The notes: a model not told the origin generated them from the sequence alone. Positions 27,255-35,751 are shown, numbered from the stretch's first letter. The stretch is DNA of 40,827 nucleotides from Lachnospiraceae bacterium (GCA_910575105.1 CAJTDK010000026.1:1-40827), one strand, 5' to 3'. A program made the numbers and translations.

Positions 27255-28434
27255 TTTTTATTCGGTGCATTCTTGAATTATTTGCATCTCTGCATTTCTT
27301 ACAGCAATAAATCCTCCGACCATTTGTAGATGATACTGAGAAGTATTTTTTGCATGTTGGATTGGCGCATCTTCTAAACACACTTTTGCCAGGTCGCATA
27401 TAAAAAAGAGAAAAGAATAAAGCGGAATGAAGACTGGTTGCGCGCCAGGTTGTATTTAATGTATCTGCGCTAAAAAACGGCCGGACAGAGCGAGAAATAA
27501 TAGTATTTATCTCATTTGCAACAACGATTCGGGCGGTTATCATAAGTGCAGAGTTAAGCTGCTCGTCAATTGTTTTCCCCTGGGGATCTTTATAATATTC
27601 TATGCCGTTTCTATAATCGATTTTCTTTATAACGCCAACTTCATACATATAATGGAACAAAAAATCTATTATACGGCGAGAGTTGCGATTAAGATTATGA
27701 TTTGTTTTATAGACGGATATTATCTTCCGGTAACGAGCGTCGGTGTTTTCTGGATTCTTGTGCCAAGGATCGTCCCCAGAAATAACAGAGTCATAATCTT
27801 CAGCGTCAAGCTCATAAGTCCCATTGTAAACAGTATCCTTAACAGTATAGGTGCCTTTTTCAGCAGCCTCATCGGTATCGTAATCGGTATTTACGGCAAT
27901 ACTTGATTGGTTAATAATATTCATTGCTTCATGGAGCGGTGATGAAAAAATAGTTTTATTTGTATCATCGTTGTATAGCTCCACACTTTCACCAAGTAAG
28001 AGGTAGAGCGTTGAGAATAACATTTGATCCATATCTGGATCCATCGAACCTAAATCACTGATTAGTTCGGTTGTTGCCATTAACCGATAAATAATATTCA
28101 AACAATCATTCAATTTCATGGAGACCGTTCCATTCTGTAGGGGAAAGAAAAAGCCATTTTCTTCTAAGAATTGGAGTATAAGGTCTTCATTTTTTATGTC
28201 TAAAGAAGCCAGTTCCAATAATAAGTTCTTTTTTCTTACGGATCCGAATTTGGTGGTCAGACACAGACCGTTTATTCCGTCAAACGAGTAGTATAGTGGT
28301 TCGTCTGATACTTTTTCGACATTAATCCAAACTGCACCATCGTCATCGTTATTTTTCTTAATTCGGCACTTGTTTGACGGAAGGGAGAAAGTCTCTACTC
28401 CAAGTTCAAATCCGGATATCTCTAAATTATCCAT
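27232..28434 (-). CDS. CGNR-like zinc-finger protein, convergent to the RM operon
   Basis: A 400-aa protein whose C-terminus (about residues 350-395) is a treble-clef-like zinc finger: 'FRRCANPTCKKYFSVSSTNGRR' followed by YCCKKCRD and a basic tail. That arrangement is characteristic of CGNR-type DNA-binding domains. The N-terminal 330 residues are not recognised. A GGGAGGA ribosome site precedes the ATG. It has its own promoter with a palindrome and direct repeats, so it may be a self-regulated transcription factor. It is AT-rich like the RM genes, and marks the right part of the cargo. Confidence 0.72.
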   Translation of the reverse strand: MDNLEISGFELGVETFSLPSNKCRIKKNNDDDGAVWINVEKVSDEPLYYSFDGINGLCLTTKFGSVRKKNLLLELASLDIKNEDLILQFLEENGFFFPLQNGTVSMKLNDCLNIIYRLMATTELISDLGSMDPDMDQMLFSTLYLLLGESVELYNDDTNKTIFSSPLHEAMNIINQSSIAVNTDYDTDEAAEKGTYTVKDTVYNGTYELDAEDYDSVISGDDPWHKNPENTDARYRKIISVYKTNHNLNRNSRRIIDFLFHYMYEVGVIKKIDYRNGIEYYKDPQGKTIDEQLNSALMITARIVVANEINTIISRSVRPFFSADTLNTTWRATSLHSALFFSLFYMRPGKSVFRRCANPTCKKYFSVSSTNGRRIYCCKKCRDANNSRMHRIKIKKAPDS

Positions 28435-28448
28435 TTTATCCTCCCAAT

Positions 28449-28546
28449 AAGTAAGAGATAAAATAAGAGGTACATGTACTTTATAACAGATTTCGTATCA
28501 AATTTCAACAAGTTCAGCTGATTATAGCTTAAAAAGTAAGAGATAA
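28449..28546 (-). promoter_or_regulatory. promoter and operator region of the CGNR zinc-finger gene
   Basis: On the minus strand, TTGAAA (28503-28508) is followed by exactly 17 bases and TATAAA (28480-28485). The perfect palindrome GTACATGTAC (28470-28479) sits at the expected start of transcription. A 13-base direct repeat, AAGTAAGAGATAA (plus-strand spelling), occurs at 28449-28461 and 28534-28546, one copy on each side of the promoter, as expected for a looping operator. Confidence 0.6.
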
Positions 28547-28615
28547 TTTCAGAAATTTACTTACTATGTGAAATGTCCGAAAATAGTAGCATCAAAGATA
28601 TTTGGAGGTGCTGAG

Positions 28616-28816
28616 ATGACACGAGAAGAGAGAAATAACTGGATTTTGAACATTGAAAATACCGCAGCCTACATTGCTTCGGAAATCGGAGAAGCGGTTG
28701 TCGCTTCAACCTTATATAAGTATGGAGCTTCTTCCATAGAGCAGATCGCTTCCTCGGATTTAGCTGAGGTATTCAGTGAGTTGTATGCCATTGAAGCAGA
28801 TTTGCGAGCTGATTGA
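28616..28816 (+). CDS. small hypothetical protein of the mobile element backbone
   Basis: A 66-aa protein starting at ATG 28616, preceded by GGAGGTG with correct spacing. It is helical and acidic ('NNWILNIENTAAYIASEIGEAVVASTLYKYGASSIEQIASSDLAEVFSELYAIEADLRAD'-type composition), without cysteines or membrane segments. No family name can be given; similar small proteins occur next to phage-like replication genes in Clostridia elements. It is the first gene after the AT-rich cargo. Confidence 0.65.
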   Translation: MTREERNNWILNIENTAAYIASEIGEAVVASTLYKYGASSIEQIASSDLAEVFSELYAIEADLRAD

Positions 28817-29205
28817 CCGGAAAAATACGGATAAAAGCCGCTTAGTAAGACAGGGGTTGCAAATATCCCAGAGAAATATAAGAGGAAAATCGGAAAACAC
28901 CACTATCTCATACCTATACTTGTAGAACGGTGGATACGGATCAGAGTCCTCATCGGGGGATGAAGGTTCTGATGGGTGTCCAGCGGACGCTCAAATAGCT
29001 ATTTACAAATTTCATATCGGCCCATGATGCGCAGTGGACAGGATACGAACATATTGCATTCCAGACAGTTGCCGGTACGGCAGCAGCGGAAAGCGATATG
29101 TATGTACCCTTGCTTCATTGCGCCTTTTTGCAGCATGGGTACGTCGGGGGATAAGCCTGTCGGTGTCTTGTCTCACTGTCTCCGGGCCAGAAACGGAGGC
29201 AAAAG
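28817..29205 (+). promoter_or_regulatory. non-coding leader with hairpins ahead of the sigma-like gene
   Basis: No convincing gene is present in this 389-base stretch. Three hairpins are: TCAGA..TCTGA around 28941-28972; GTACCC-t-TGCT paired with AGCA-t-GGGTAC at 29104-29142; and CTCCG/CGGAG at 29180-29198. The last stem includes the GGAGG ribosome site (29195-29199) of the next gene, which would hide it and allow translational control. Confidence 0.4.
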
Positions 29206-29739
29206 ATGTTATTCAGAAAAACACCGACAAGTGAGAGAGGCAACTATGTGTACAGGTTCAATGATGGTACGGTTTCCGTCATTGCCGAGGGAAGCGAAGC
29301 GGAGGTCTGGATCAGGTCGCTCCATTCTTTTGATGATGCGGAAGTTTACAACAACATCAAGAACAGCAGGCCGCAGCTTGAACCCTGGCAGAAGAAAGCC
29401 CTGGAGGAATGGAAGGCGCAGCATCCGGGCGAAGAGCCGGACAAGAACTGGAACCTGTCGATGGACGGGCTGATGATGACGGAGAATCCGGACACTAGTG
29501 TTTACGCAAAGCAGCTGGCGGAGATGACGGCGGAAGAGCCTGATCCGATGAAAGAACTTCTTTATGAAAAGCTGTCCGAGCTTCCGGAAGAAGACCAGGA
29601 ACTGTACAGGCTCTATTACATTGAAGAGCATTCTCAGGAACAGATCGCGAAGATGAAGGGCGTGTCCCAGAACACCGTCTCAAAGAAGCTACGCAGGATC
29701 GCCAGGCAGCTGACCGAGATGTGCAGGAAAGAAATCTGA
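29206..29739 (+). CDS. sigma-70 region 4-like DNA-binding protein
   Basis: A 177-aa protein with a C-terminal sigma factor region 4-type helix-turn-helix: 'LSELPEEDQELYRLYYIEEHSQEQIAKMKGVSQNTVSKKLRRIARQL' (about residues 124-170). The N-terminal part is charged and lacks an obvious region 2, so it is more likely a sigma-like transcription regulator than a full sigma factor. Such proteins are common in Clostridia prophages and integrative elements, where they activate late or transfer genes. GGAGG at 29195-29199 supports the ATG, but it lies in a possible hairpin. Confidence 0.82.
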   Translation: MLFRKTPTSERGNYVYRFNDGTVSVIAEGSEAEVWIRSLHSFDDAEVYNNIKNSRPQLEPWQKKALEEWKAQHPGEEPDKNWNLSMDGLMMTENPDTSVYAKQLAEMTAEEPDPMKELLYEKLSELPEEDQELYRLYYIEEHSQEQIAKMKGVSQNTVSKKLRRIARQLTEMCRKEI

Positions 29740-29833
29740 AAAGTTTTTTCAGGGAGGGGTTTAAAAAGCCCCTCTTTCTTTGACTGGGATATGTAAGGAA
29801 GAGGAACTTCCTTCGGAAAGCGAGGTGGAAAGG

Positions 29834-30079
29834 ATGGCATTGAGACACAGGATCACCATCAATGTCACGGATCCGCGGGGCAAGACCGGGACGGTACTCA
29901 AAGGGGCTGACGTAAGGCTTCCGGCGAGGCTGATCAGGTTCCTGTTCGGGGATTTCACGCAGGTGTACCTGCTTAAGCCCGGACAGTCGGTCGAGTCGGT
30001 GGACGTGAAAGAAGTCAAGGAAGGAGGATGCGGCAATGGGAAAGATGAGCGAGCTTGCGGCGGAACTTGCAGAGCTTAA
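29834..30079 (+). CDS. small hypothetical protein, element-backbone type
   Basis: An 81-aa protein beginning 'MALRHRITINVTDPRGKTG', with GAGGTGGAAAGG in front of ATG 29834. It is predicted to be a small beta-rich domain ('KGADVRLPARLIRFLFGD'); the last 20 residues are glycine-rich. It overlaps the next gene by 44 bases. Equivalent small genes sit before replication genes in related elements; no function is known to me. Confidence 0.6.
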   Translation: MALRHRITINVTDPRGKTGTVLKGADVRLPARLIRFLFGDFTQVYLLKPGQSVESVDVKEVKEGGCGNGKDERACGGTCRA

Positions 30080-30380
30080 GAGATGCGGCGAGGTGCTGAT
30101 CGGCATATCGGAAACGCTGACGGAGATGTTCTCCGGTACGGAAACAGAGGCGGAGCCGGTATCCGAGGCAAAGGAAGAAAAGAAGCCTGCGAAGAAGGCG
30201 AAGGCAAAAGAGGTGACGCTTGCGGAGGTCAGGGCGGTCCTTGCGGAGAAGTCCAGACAGGGGCATACCGCACAGGTGAAGGAGCTGCTTTCCAAGTATG
30301 GCGCGGACAAGCTGTCCGAGGTGGACGCGTCGAAGTACGCGGAGCTGAAGGCGGAAGCGGAGGTGCTGGGCGATGGCTAA
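30036..30380 (+). CDS. hypothetical helical protein with lysine-rich linker
   Basis: A 114-aa protein. Residues 1-45 form a predicted coiled-coil-like helix, residues 46-60 a Glu/Lys/Ala-rich linker ('EEKKPAKKAKAKE'), and residues 61-110 a small helical domain ('VTLAEVRAVLAEKSRQGHTAQVKELLSKYGADKLSEVD'). That last domain resembles one found in phage-like proteins often misnamed as rRNA biogenesis protein Rrp5. GGAGGATGCGGCA supplies the ribosome site. It overlaps the preceding gene and the start of the DUF2800 remnant. Confidence 0.65.
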   Translation: MGKMSELAAELAELKRCGEVLIGISETLTEMFSGTETEAEPVSEAKEEKKPAKKAKAKEVTLAEVRAVLAEKSRQGHTAQVKELLSKYGADKLSEVDASKYAELKAEAEVLGDG

Positions 30381-30456
30381 ACATGCTTTTTTGTCGGCGT
30401 CATCGGCGCACAGGTGGCTGGAATGGCGGAGTTCGCGAGCAGCGATGACCAGGTGA
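30373..30456 (+). pseudogene. DUF2800 nuclease gene remnant (first ~16-18 codons only)
   Basis: From ATG 30373 the frame reads MAKHAFLSASSAHRWLEW, the usual opening of DUF2800 (RecB-like phage nuclease) proteins that normally run to about 370 aa. After about 17 codons the match is lost and a stop follows at 30454-30456. In related elements DUF2800 is followed by several replication genes before VapE; here VapE sequence begins at once, indicating an internal deletion. Confidence 0.6.
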
Positions 30457-31817
30457 AGCTGAACATCTTCGCGGAACGGCAGCAGGAGGCTTCAGCGGAG
30501 TTCGATGAAGAGGATCCGGACGCATGGAAGACGCAGCTGACTTACCAGAAGAAGACGGCGCAGATCGAGAACACGCTTCACAACCTGAAGCTGATCATGG
30601 AGAACGATGAAGCCATGAAGCAGATCGTGTTCAACCAGCTGGCGGACGGGATGGAAATCAGGGATCCGGTGCCGTGGAAGCATCCTTCAAAGTTCTGGCG
30701 GGATGCTGATGACGCGCAGCTGATCTGTTATGTGGATGAGAAGTACGGCACATTCTCACAGAGGAATTACAGTATCGCCGTTGCAAAGGTCGTGGATGAC
30801 CGGTCATACCATCCGATCAGGGATTTCTTCCAGAATCTGCCGGAATGGGACGGGGTGAAGCGTGTGGAGACAGCCCTTGTGGATTATCTGGGAGCGGAGG
30901 ATACGCCTTATGTTCGGGCGGTGACGAGGAAGCTGCTCTGCGCGGCGTATGTCCGGGTTCATAACCCTGGGATCAAGTTTGACAACATGATCGTGCTGAA
31001 CGGGGACCAGGGAATCGGCAAAAGTACCTTTATTGCGAAGCTTGGCGGGGAATGGTATTCGGACAGCCTGAACCTGTCGGACATGAACGACAAGACGGCG
31101 GCGGAGAAGCTGCAGGGATACTGGATTTTGGAAATCGGCGAGCTTGCGGGAATGAAGAAGGCTGACCTTGACAAGGTGAAGGCTTTTATTTCCAGACAGG
31201 ATGATAAGTATAGGGCGAGTTTCGGGCGCAGGGTGACGCCGCATCCGAGACAGTGCGTTTTCTTTGGCACCACGAACAATGAGAACGGGTATCTCAGGGA
31301 TATCACGGGCAACCGCAGGTACTGGAACGTGAAAGTGACCGGCAGGGGAAAGCATAGGGCGTGGGAACTGGATGACGATACAGTGCGCCAGATATGGGCG
31401 GAAACAAAGGTGATAGCGAAAGCCGGGGAAAAGCTTTATCTTCCGCCGGAGCTTGAGGAATTTGCCAGGGATGAGCAGCGGGCGGCGATGGAGCGTGACG
31501 ACCGTGAAGGCTTGGTGGTGGAGTACCTTGATATGCTCCTGCCGGAAGGCTGGGATGAGATGGATGTCTACAAGCGCAGGGATTATGTGCGTGATACGGA
31601 TGACCCTACAAGGAAAGAGGGCGTCACGAAGAGGATGGAGGTCTCAAATATCGAGATCTGGGCGGAATGCTTCGGTAAGCCCAAAGAAGACATGAAGAAC
31701 GCGGACTCTTATGCCATATCCGCGATCATGGCGTGTCTGGACGCCTGGGTAAAGACCGGGAATACGAAGACCATACCAATTTACGGGAAGCAGCGGATAT
31801 ATGCCAGGAAAGAGTGA
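30414..31817 (+). CDS. VapE/virulence-associated E family helicase, N-terminally truncated
   Basis: A 467-aa P-loop ATPase of the VapE/VirE family with Walker A NGDQGIGKS (residues 196-204), 'LEIGELAGMKKADLDKVKAFISRQDDKYRASFGRR' (Walker B and sensor region, about 240-275) and 'FFGTTNNENGYLRDITGNRRYWNV' (about 282-305). Such proteins are replicative helicases of phages and satellites, usually about 780 aa with an N-terminal primase part; that part is absent here. The start at GTG 30414 (or ATG 30423) has no proper ribosome site and lies at the fusion with the DUF2800 remnant in another frame. Expression may therefore be poor or depend on coupling. Confidence 0.8.
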   Translation: MAGMAEFASSDDQVKLNIFAERQQEASAEFDEEDPDAWKTQLTYQKKTAQIENTLHNLKLIMENDEAMKQIVFNQLADGMEIRDPVPWKHPSKFWRDADDAQLICYVDEKYGTFSQRNYSIAVAKVVDDRSYHPIRDFFQNLPEWDGVKRVETALVDYLGAEDTPYVRAVTRKLLCAAYVRVHNPGIKFDNMIVLNGDQGIGKSTFIAKLGGEWYSDSLNLSDMNDKTAAEKLQGYWILEIGELAGMKKADLDKVKAFISRQDDKYRASFGRRVTPHPRQCVFFGTTNNENGYLRDITGNRRYWNVKVTGRGKHRAWELDDDTVRQIWAETKVIAKAGEKLYLPPELEEFARDEQRAAMERDDREGLVVEYLDMLLPEGWDEMDVYKRRDYVRDTDDPTRKEGVTKRMEVSNIEIWAECFGKPKEDMKNADSYAISAIMACLDAWVKTGNTKTIPIYGKQRIYARKE

Positions 31818-31823
31818 CGGCTT

Positions 31824-32043
31824 GGAACAAGCGGGCGGAACAAGGAACGGAACTTGTTCCCTGTTCCCGAACTTGTTCCCGGAATAAAGGCTGAGAAACA
31901 GGTGTTTATGACAGATTCGGAACAAAAGAACAGGAATTTCTATATAGCACAAAAAATAGGTGTTTTTAAGGGATTACACCGGCGCGTGTGTGCGTGAGCG
32001 CACGTATTACGCGCGTATAGGGATTTTTCGTTCCACTTGTTCC
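31824..32043 (+). repeat. GGAACAAG/CTTGTTCC inverted repeats between VapE and the next gene
   Basis: GGAACAAG occurs at 31824-31831 and 31837-31844, its complement CTTGTTCC at 31853-31860, 31872-31879 and 32036-32043. The inner pair makes a perfect 8-base stem with an 8-base loop, nested inside the outer pair. A GC-alternating tract (about 31980-32022), including GTGCG-tgag-CGCAC, lies between. No gene occupies 31818-32067. It may be an operator or attenuator for the recombination genes. Confidence 0.5.
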
Positions 32044-32067
32044 TGACAGAAACGGAGGATTCAAAAA

Positions 32068-32343
32068 ATGATCAGAAATGGAAGACCTTATACAAATGAG
32101 AACGGCTGGGAGGACGCTGGGCTTATCACGGGCCATCCGCAGGAAGAGCAGGATATCGTGCTGGACTGGATCCGCAGGAACATCCTTCCGAGGAAGACGG
32201 TGCTGCATGGCAGGACGAGCTATGGCATGAAGCACATCCTTGAACATGATACGAAGATCTATCTGACCAACAACGAGTTCAAGGACGCGATGATGATATG
32301 CGGGTTCAAGCCGGTTGATCCCAACATGCTGAACTGGATATGA
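32068..32343 (+). CDS. hypothetical protein preceding the serine recombinase
   Basis: A 91-aa protein with a good CGGAGG site before the ATG. The central 'HGRTSYGMKHILEHDTKIYLTNNEFKDAMMICGFKPVDPNMLNW' region looks like a conserved globular domain. The stop overlaps the recombinase start by 4 bases, so both are translated together; it may be an accessory of recombination or excision control, which is inferred from coupling only. Family not recognised. Confidence 0.7.
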   Translation: MIRNGRPYTNENGWEDAGLITGHPQEEQDIVLDWIRRNILPRKTVLHGRTSYGMKHILEHDTKIYLTNNEFKDAMMICGFKPVDPNMLNWI

Positions 32344-34019
32344 AAGCACCAGTGGATACTGCGGTAAGGACTTTTTCCACGGCGATATATGTGAGGCTTT
32401 CCATTGAGAACAGCGGCAAGGATGATGCCGGGGATTCCATAGAGAATCAGACGGGTATCTGCCGCGAATATGTGGAAGCAAGGCCGTATCTGAACCTTTA
32501 CGGCATCTATTCGGATAACGGAGAAAAGGGATGGAAGTTTGACCGCCCGGAGTTTACAAGGCTGATGGATGATGTGAAGTCTGGGAAGGTGAATTGCATT
32601 GTGGTGAAAGACCTGTCCCGCTTTGGGCGTGATTATATCGAGACCGGGAACTATCTGGAAAAGATATTCCCGTTCCTGGGCGTTAGGTTCATATCCATTA
32701 CGGATAACTTTGACAGCTTCACCTGTGATGACGCGAAGAGCGCGCTGATGATACCGCTGAAGAATATGGTCAACGATGTTTACGCGAAGGATATCAGCCG
32801 TAAGATCATCACGTCATTTAGGCAGCGGCAGGAAACGGGGGATTTCCTTCCAGGGAATCCGCCCTATGGTTATATCAAGTCGAAGGAAAGACAGTTCCGC
32901 TATGACGTGGATGAAAAAGTCGCTCCATATATCAGGATGTTGTTTGAGTGGAAGGCTGAGGGAGTGAGCCATGCGGAAATGGCGAGACGGCTGAATGAGA
33001 TGGGTGCGGTGACGCCTGCAAGGCGTAAGATCGAGCTTGGCATCTGGCACGCCGAGAAATATAAGCATACTGTATGGGGTGGCCGGACGCTGATCGATAT
33101 CCTGACCAATCCAGTCTATACCGGGGCTCTGGTTTATGGGAAGATCCCGAAGTCGCTTTATGAGGGGATACGGATGCACCGGGCACCGAAAGAGGAATGG
33201 CGCATCCTGGAAGGGATGCATGAGCCTATCGTCAGCAAGGAACTGTTTGATAAGGTGCAGGATATCTTTGATCAGAACAGGAAGATCGTGCATGAGAAAT
33301 ATGAGGCGAATGCGAAGAACCGGGAAGGCATCGTGAACCGGTTCAGGGGGAAGATCATCTGCGCTGATTGCGGTAAGAATATGCGTTATACAAGGGGCTA
33401 TTCCAAGAAGCATAAAAAGATGTATGGGAATTATACCTGCGGCGGATATATCGATTCCCACAGGACAAGGTGTTCACTCCATTATATCTATGCGTCGGAT
33501 GTGGAGGCTGCCGTGTATGCGGTAATACAGGAACAGCTGAAGCAGGCGGCTGACATGGAAGAGGTCATGGAGCGGTTGAAGGGCGGAACCGGCGAGAGGA
33601 ACCGTCTGGAAGCCTTCAATGTCCGTATCAGTAACCTGATGCAGGAGATTACGAAAACGAATGTCAGGCGGCAGGGCTTGTATGAGAACTTTGTTTTTGG
33701 GATGCTGGATGAATCGGAGTACCAGTACGCAAAGAAGGAATATGATGAGCGGATGTCCGGTCTGAACAGGGAACTGGATGAAGCGAAGAAGGAAAAGAAG
33801 CAGTTTGAGACTGTCTTTTCCAGAGATAACAAGTGGCTGAAGGGCATCCATATCGCAGATGACGTATCAGAGATTACGGATGAGATGATCAGCAGGCTTG
33901 TGGAGGTCGTGAAGATCTATGAGGACAGCCGCGTGGAGGTTGTGCTGAATTATACGGATGACCGGGAGAAACTGGCGGAGCTGCTGAAGGAACTGGAGGC
34001 GGAATATGGTAATCGGTAA
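32340..34019 (+). CDS. large serine recombinase (site-specific integrase)
   Basis: A 559-aa recombinase with the resolvase catalytic domain (YVRLS with nucleophile Ser21; KDLSRFGRDYIETG about 96-109), the recombinase domain ('PPYGYIKSKERQFRYDVDE', 'LTNPVYTGALVYGK'), a zinc ribbon (CADCGKNM and later cysteines, about 341-380) and a C-terminal coiled coil (about 430-500). Length and domain order look complete. This class integrates and excises phages and integrative elements using short att sites. A second recombinase starts 14 bases before its end, and such pairs are common in Clostridia elements. It is the likely integrase of the backbone that starts near 17285. Confidence 0.94.
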   Translation: MKAPVDTAVRTFSTAIYVRLSIENSGKDDAGDSIENQTGICREYVEARPYLNLYGIYSDNGEKGWKFDRPEFTRLMDDVKSGKVNCIVVKDLSRFGRDYIETGNYLEKIFPFLGVRFISITDNFDSFTCDDAKSALMIPLKNMVNDVYAKDISRKIITSFRQRQETGDFLPGNPPYGYIKSKERQFRYDVDEKVAPYIRMLFEWKAEGVSHAEMARRLNEMGAVTPARRKIELGIWHAEKYKHTVWGGRTLIDILTNPVYTGALVYGKIPKSLYEGIRMHRAPKEEWRILEGMHEPIVSKELFDKVQDIFDQNRKIVHEKYEANAKNREGIVNRFRGKIICADCGKNMRYTRGYSKKHKKMYGNYTCGGYIDSHRTRCSLHYIYASDVEAAVYAVIQEQLKQAADMEEVMERLKGGTGERNRLEAFNVRISNLMQEITKTNVRRQGLYENFVFGMLDESEYQYAKKEYDERMSGLNRELDEAKKEKKQFETVFSRDNKWLKGIHIADDVSEITDEMISRLVEVVKIYEDSRVEVVLNYTDDREKLAELLKELEAEYGNR

Positions 34020-35751
34020 ATATATCCGTCTGTCGCAGGCGGATCAGGATTTGATGAAAAAAGAGAACAAGACGGAGAGCGAGAGCATTTCACATCAGAG
34101 GGATCTGATCCAGAGGTACATCAATTTCCATGCTGACCTTAAAAACTGCGAGGTCAGGGAGTTTTACGAGCTGAAAGATACAGTATCACAACTGAAAACA
34201 ATGGTATCTGAACAGACTGAGCTGAACAGATCTCTCCGTCTTATGATTGACGAAAAATCCAGTCATGAGAAAGCACTCCAGGAACAGGTGGATTATCTGA
34301 CCAAAAAACTTTTCGGGTCTTCCAGCGAAAGGAGCTCCGATGATATTCCAGGCCAACAGAATCTCTTCGATGAAGCGGAAATGGAACAGGACCCATCCCT
34401 GCTGAAAGAAGAAACGGTAATCCGGGAGCATACCCGCAAAAAGAAGGCAACCCATGAGGATCTCTTCAAAGGCCTGAAGGTTGAAAAAGTAGTCATCCCT
34501 CTCCCGGAAGAAGACCAGATCTGCCCGGTCTGCGGTACGCAGATGGTTCTGATCGGCGAGGAGTATGTCCGCCGGGAACTGGAATTCATTCCTGCCACCT
34601 GTAAAGTGATCGAATACTACAGCCAGAGTTACGGATGCCCATCCTGCAAGGAAGGACTCGGCGATACGGAAAAACCCGTGATCGTAAAGTCTCAGATTCC
34701 GGCGTCTCTGGTTGGGAAAGGTCCTGCCTCAGCATCCACTGTTGCATGGACGATGTATCAGAAGTATGCCAACGGGCTCCCCCTTTACCGACAGGAGAAG
34801 GACTGGAAACAGTATGGGGCCCAGATCAGCCGCACTACCCTTGCCAACTGGATCATCTACTGTTCGCAGAACTATTTTCAGCCGATGTATGATTACTTTC
34901 ATCGGGAGTTGCTGAAACGCAGCTTTGCAATGGCAGATGAGACCCGGGTCCAGGTGTTGAAAGAAGAAGGGCGCAGGGCTCAGAGCCAGTCATTCATGTG
35001 GCTGTTCCGAAGCGGTGAGGATGGACTTCCGGTGATCCTCCTGTATGGCTATTCTCCGACCAGGAGCGGCAGCCATGCAAAAGAGTTTCTGGAAGGCTAC
35101 AGCGGATATCTGGAAACGGACGGCTATCAGGGCTATAACAATCTGCCGGGAATCCGGCGCTGCTCCTGCTGGGCACATATCCGTCGATACTTTATCGATG
35201 CTGTTCCCAAAGGCAAGCAGTATGATTACAGCCAGCCGGCAGTGCAGGGAGTCCAGTACTGCAACCGGTTATTCGCCATTGAGGACTCCATAGACAAAAA
35301 GTATCCCGGTGATTATGAAAAGCGGAACCAGATGCGTCTCGAGAAGGAAAAACCTGTTCTGGAGGCCTTCTGGTCGTGGCTCGAGCAGCAGAAGCCAGTC
35401 CGGAACACCCGGATGGATAAAGCGGTTAATTATGTTCGTAATCGGCGAGATACAGCGGAGACCTATCTGGAAGACGGGCGGTGCAGCTTTACCAATAATC
35501 TCAGCGAGAATGCGATCCGTCCATTCGCAATAGGGCGGAAGAACTGGCTGTTCAGCAGTTCCGTAGAAGGAGCGAATGCCAGTGCAGTAGTCTACACAAT
35601 GGTTGAGATAGCAAAAGCACACGGCCTGAATATTTACGAATATCTCAAATTTCTGCTGGAGCATCGGCCAAGTAAAGATATGACCGATGAACAGCTGGCG
35701 GAACTGACGCCGTGGAATGAAAAACTTCAATCTATCAAAAATCGCATGTGA
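34006..35751 (+). CDS. fusion: truncated serine recombinase N-terminus joined to IS66 TnpC transposase
   Basis: One open frame of 581 codons with two origins. Residues 1-56 are the start of a second serine recombinase (KYIRLS with Ser10; 'SISHQRDLIQRYIN'; REFYE), broken where 'EDDGYSG' would be expected. From about residue 57 (34174) it is IS66-type TnpC: a coiled coil, the zinc finger CPVCG..CPSC (about 175-215), and DDE-type residues in MADETRV, LETDGYQGY and NNLSENAIRPFAIGRKNW. The C-terminal IS66 domain is complete. The transposase has lost its own start and the tnpA/tnpB genes, and no left inverted repeat is visible. The recombinase part is certainly dead; whether the fusion makes active transposase is open. 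Confidence 0.88.
   Translation: MVIGKYIRLSQADQDLMKKENKTESESISHQRDLIQRYINFHADLKNCEVREFYELKDTVSQLKTMVSEQTELNRSLRLMIDEKSSHEKALQEQVDYLTKKLFGSSSERSSDDIPGQQNLFDEAEMEQDPSLLKEETVIREHTRKKKATHEDLFKGLKVEKVVIPLPEEDQICPVCGTQMVLIGEEYVRRELEFIPATCKVIEYYSQSYGCPSCKEGLGDTEKPVIVKSQIPASLVGKGPASASTVAWTMYQKYANGLPLYRQEKDWKQYGAQISRTTLANWIIYCSQNYFQPMYDYFHRELLKRSFAMADETRVQVLKEEGRRAQSQSFMWLFRSGEDGLPVILLYGYSPTRSGSHAKEFLEGYSGYLETDGYQGYNNLPGIRRCSCWAHIRRYFIDAVPKGKQYDYSQPAVQGVQYCNRLFAIEDSIDKKYPGDYEKRNQMRLEKEKPVLEAFWSWLEQQKPVRNTRMDKAVNYVRNRRDTAETYLEDGRCSFTNNLSENAIRPFAIGRKNWLFSSSVEGANASAVVYTMVEIAKAHGLNIYEYLKFLLEHRPSKDMTDEQLAELTPWNEKLQSIKNRM

Noticed and set aside
20527-28995. Similar GTCCAGYGGACGC sequences at 20528 and 28978 as direct repeats bounding the RM cargo
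   Set aside because: The match is only about 13-16 bases and lies within an IS hairpin on one side and a leader on the other; too weak to call a target duplication or att pair.
28976-29473. A 165-codon plus-strand frame overlapping the sigma-like gene
   Set aside because: Arg/Gly-rich out-of-frame translation of the sigma-like gene, without a ribosome site; the region before 29206 is better explained as leader.
29495-30310. A 271-codon open frame on the minus strand
   Set aside because: It lies opposite well-supported plus-strand genes with good ribosome sites, and its Ser/Ala-rich composition is a by-product of GC-rich codons.
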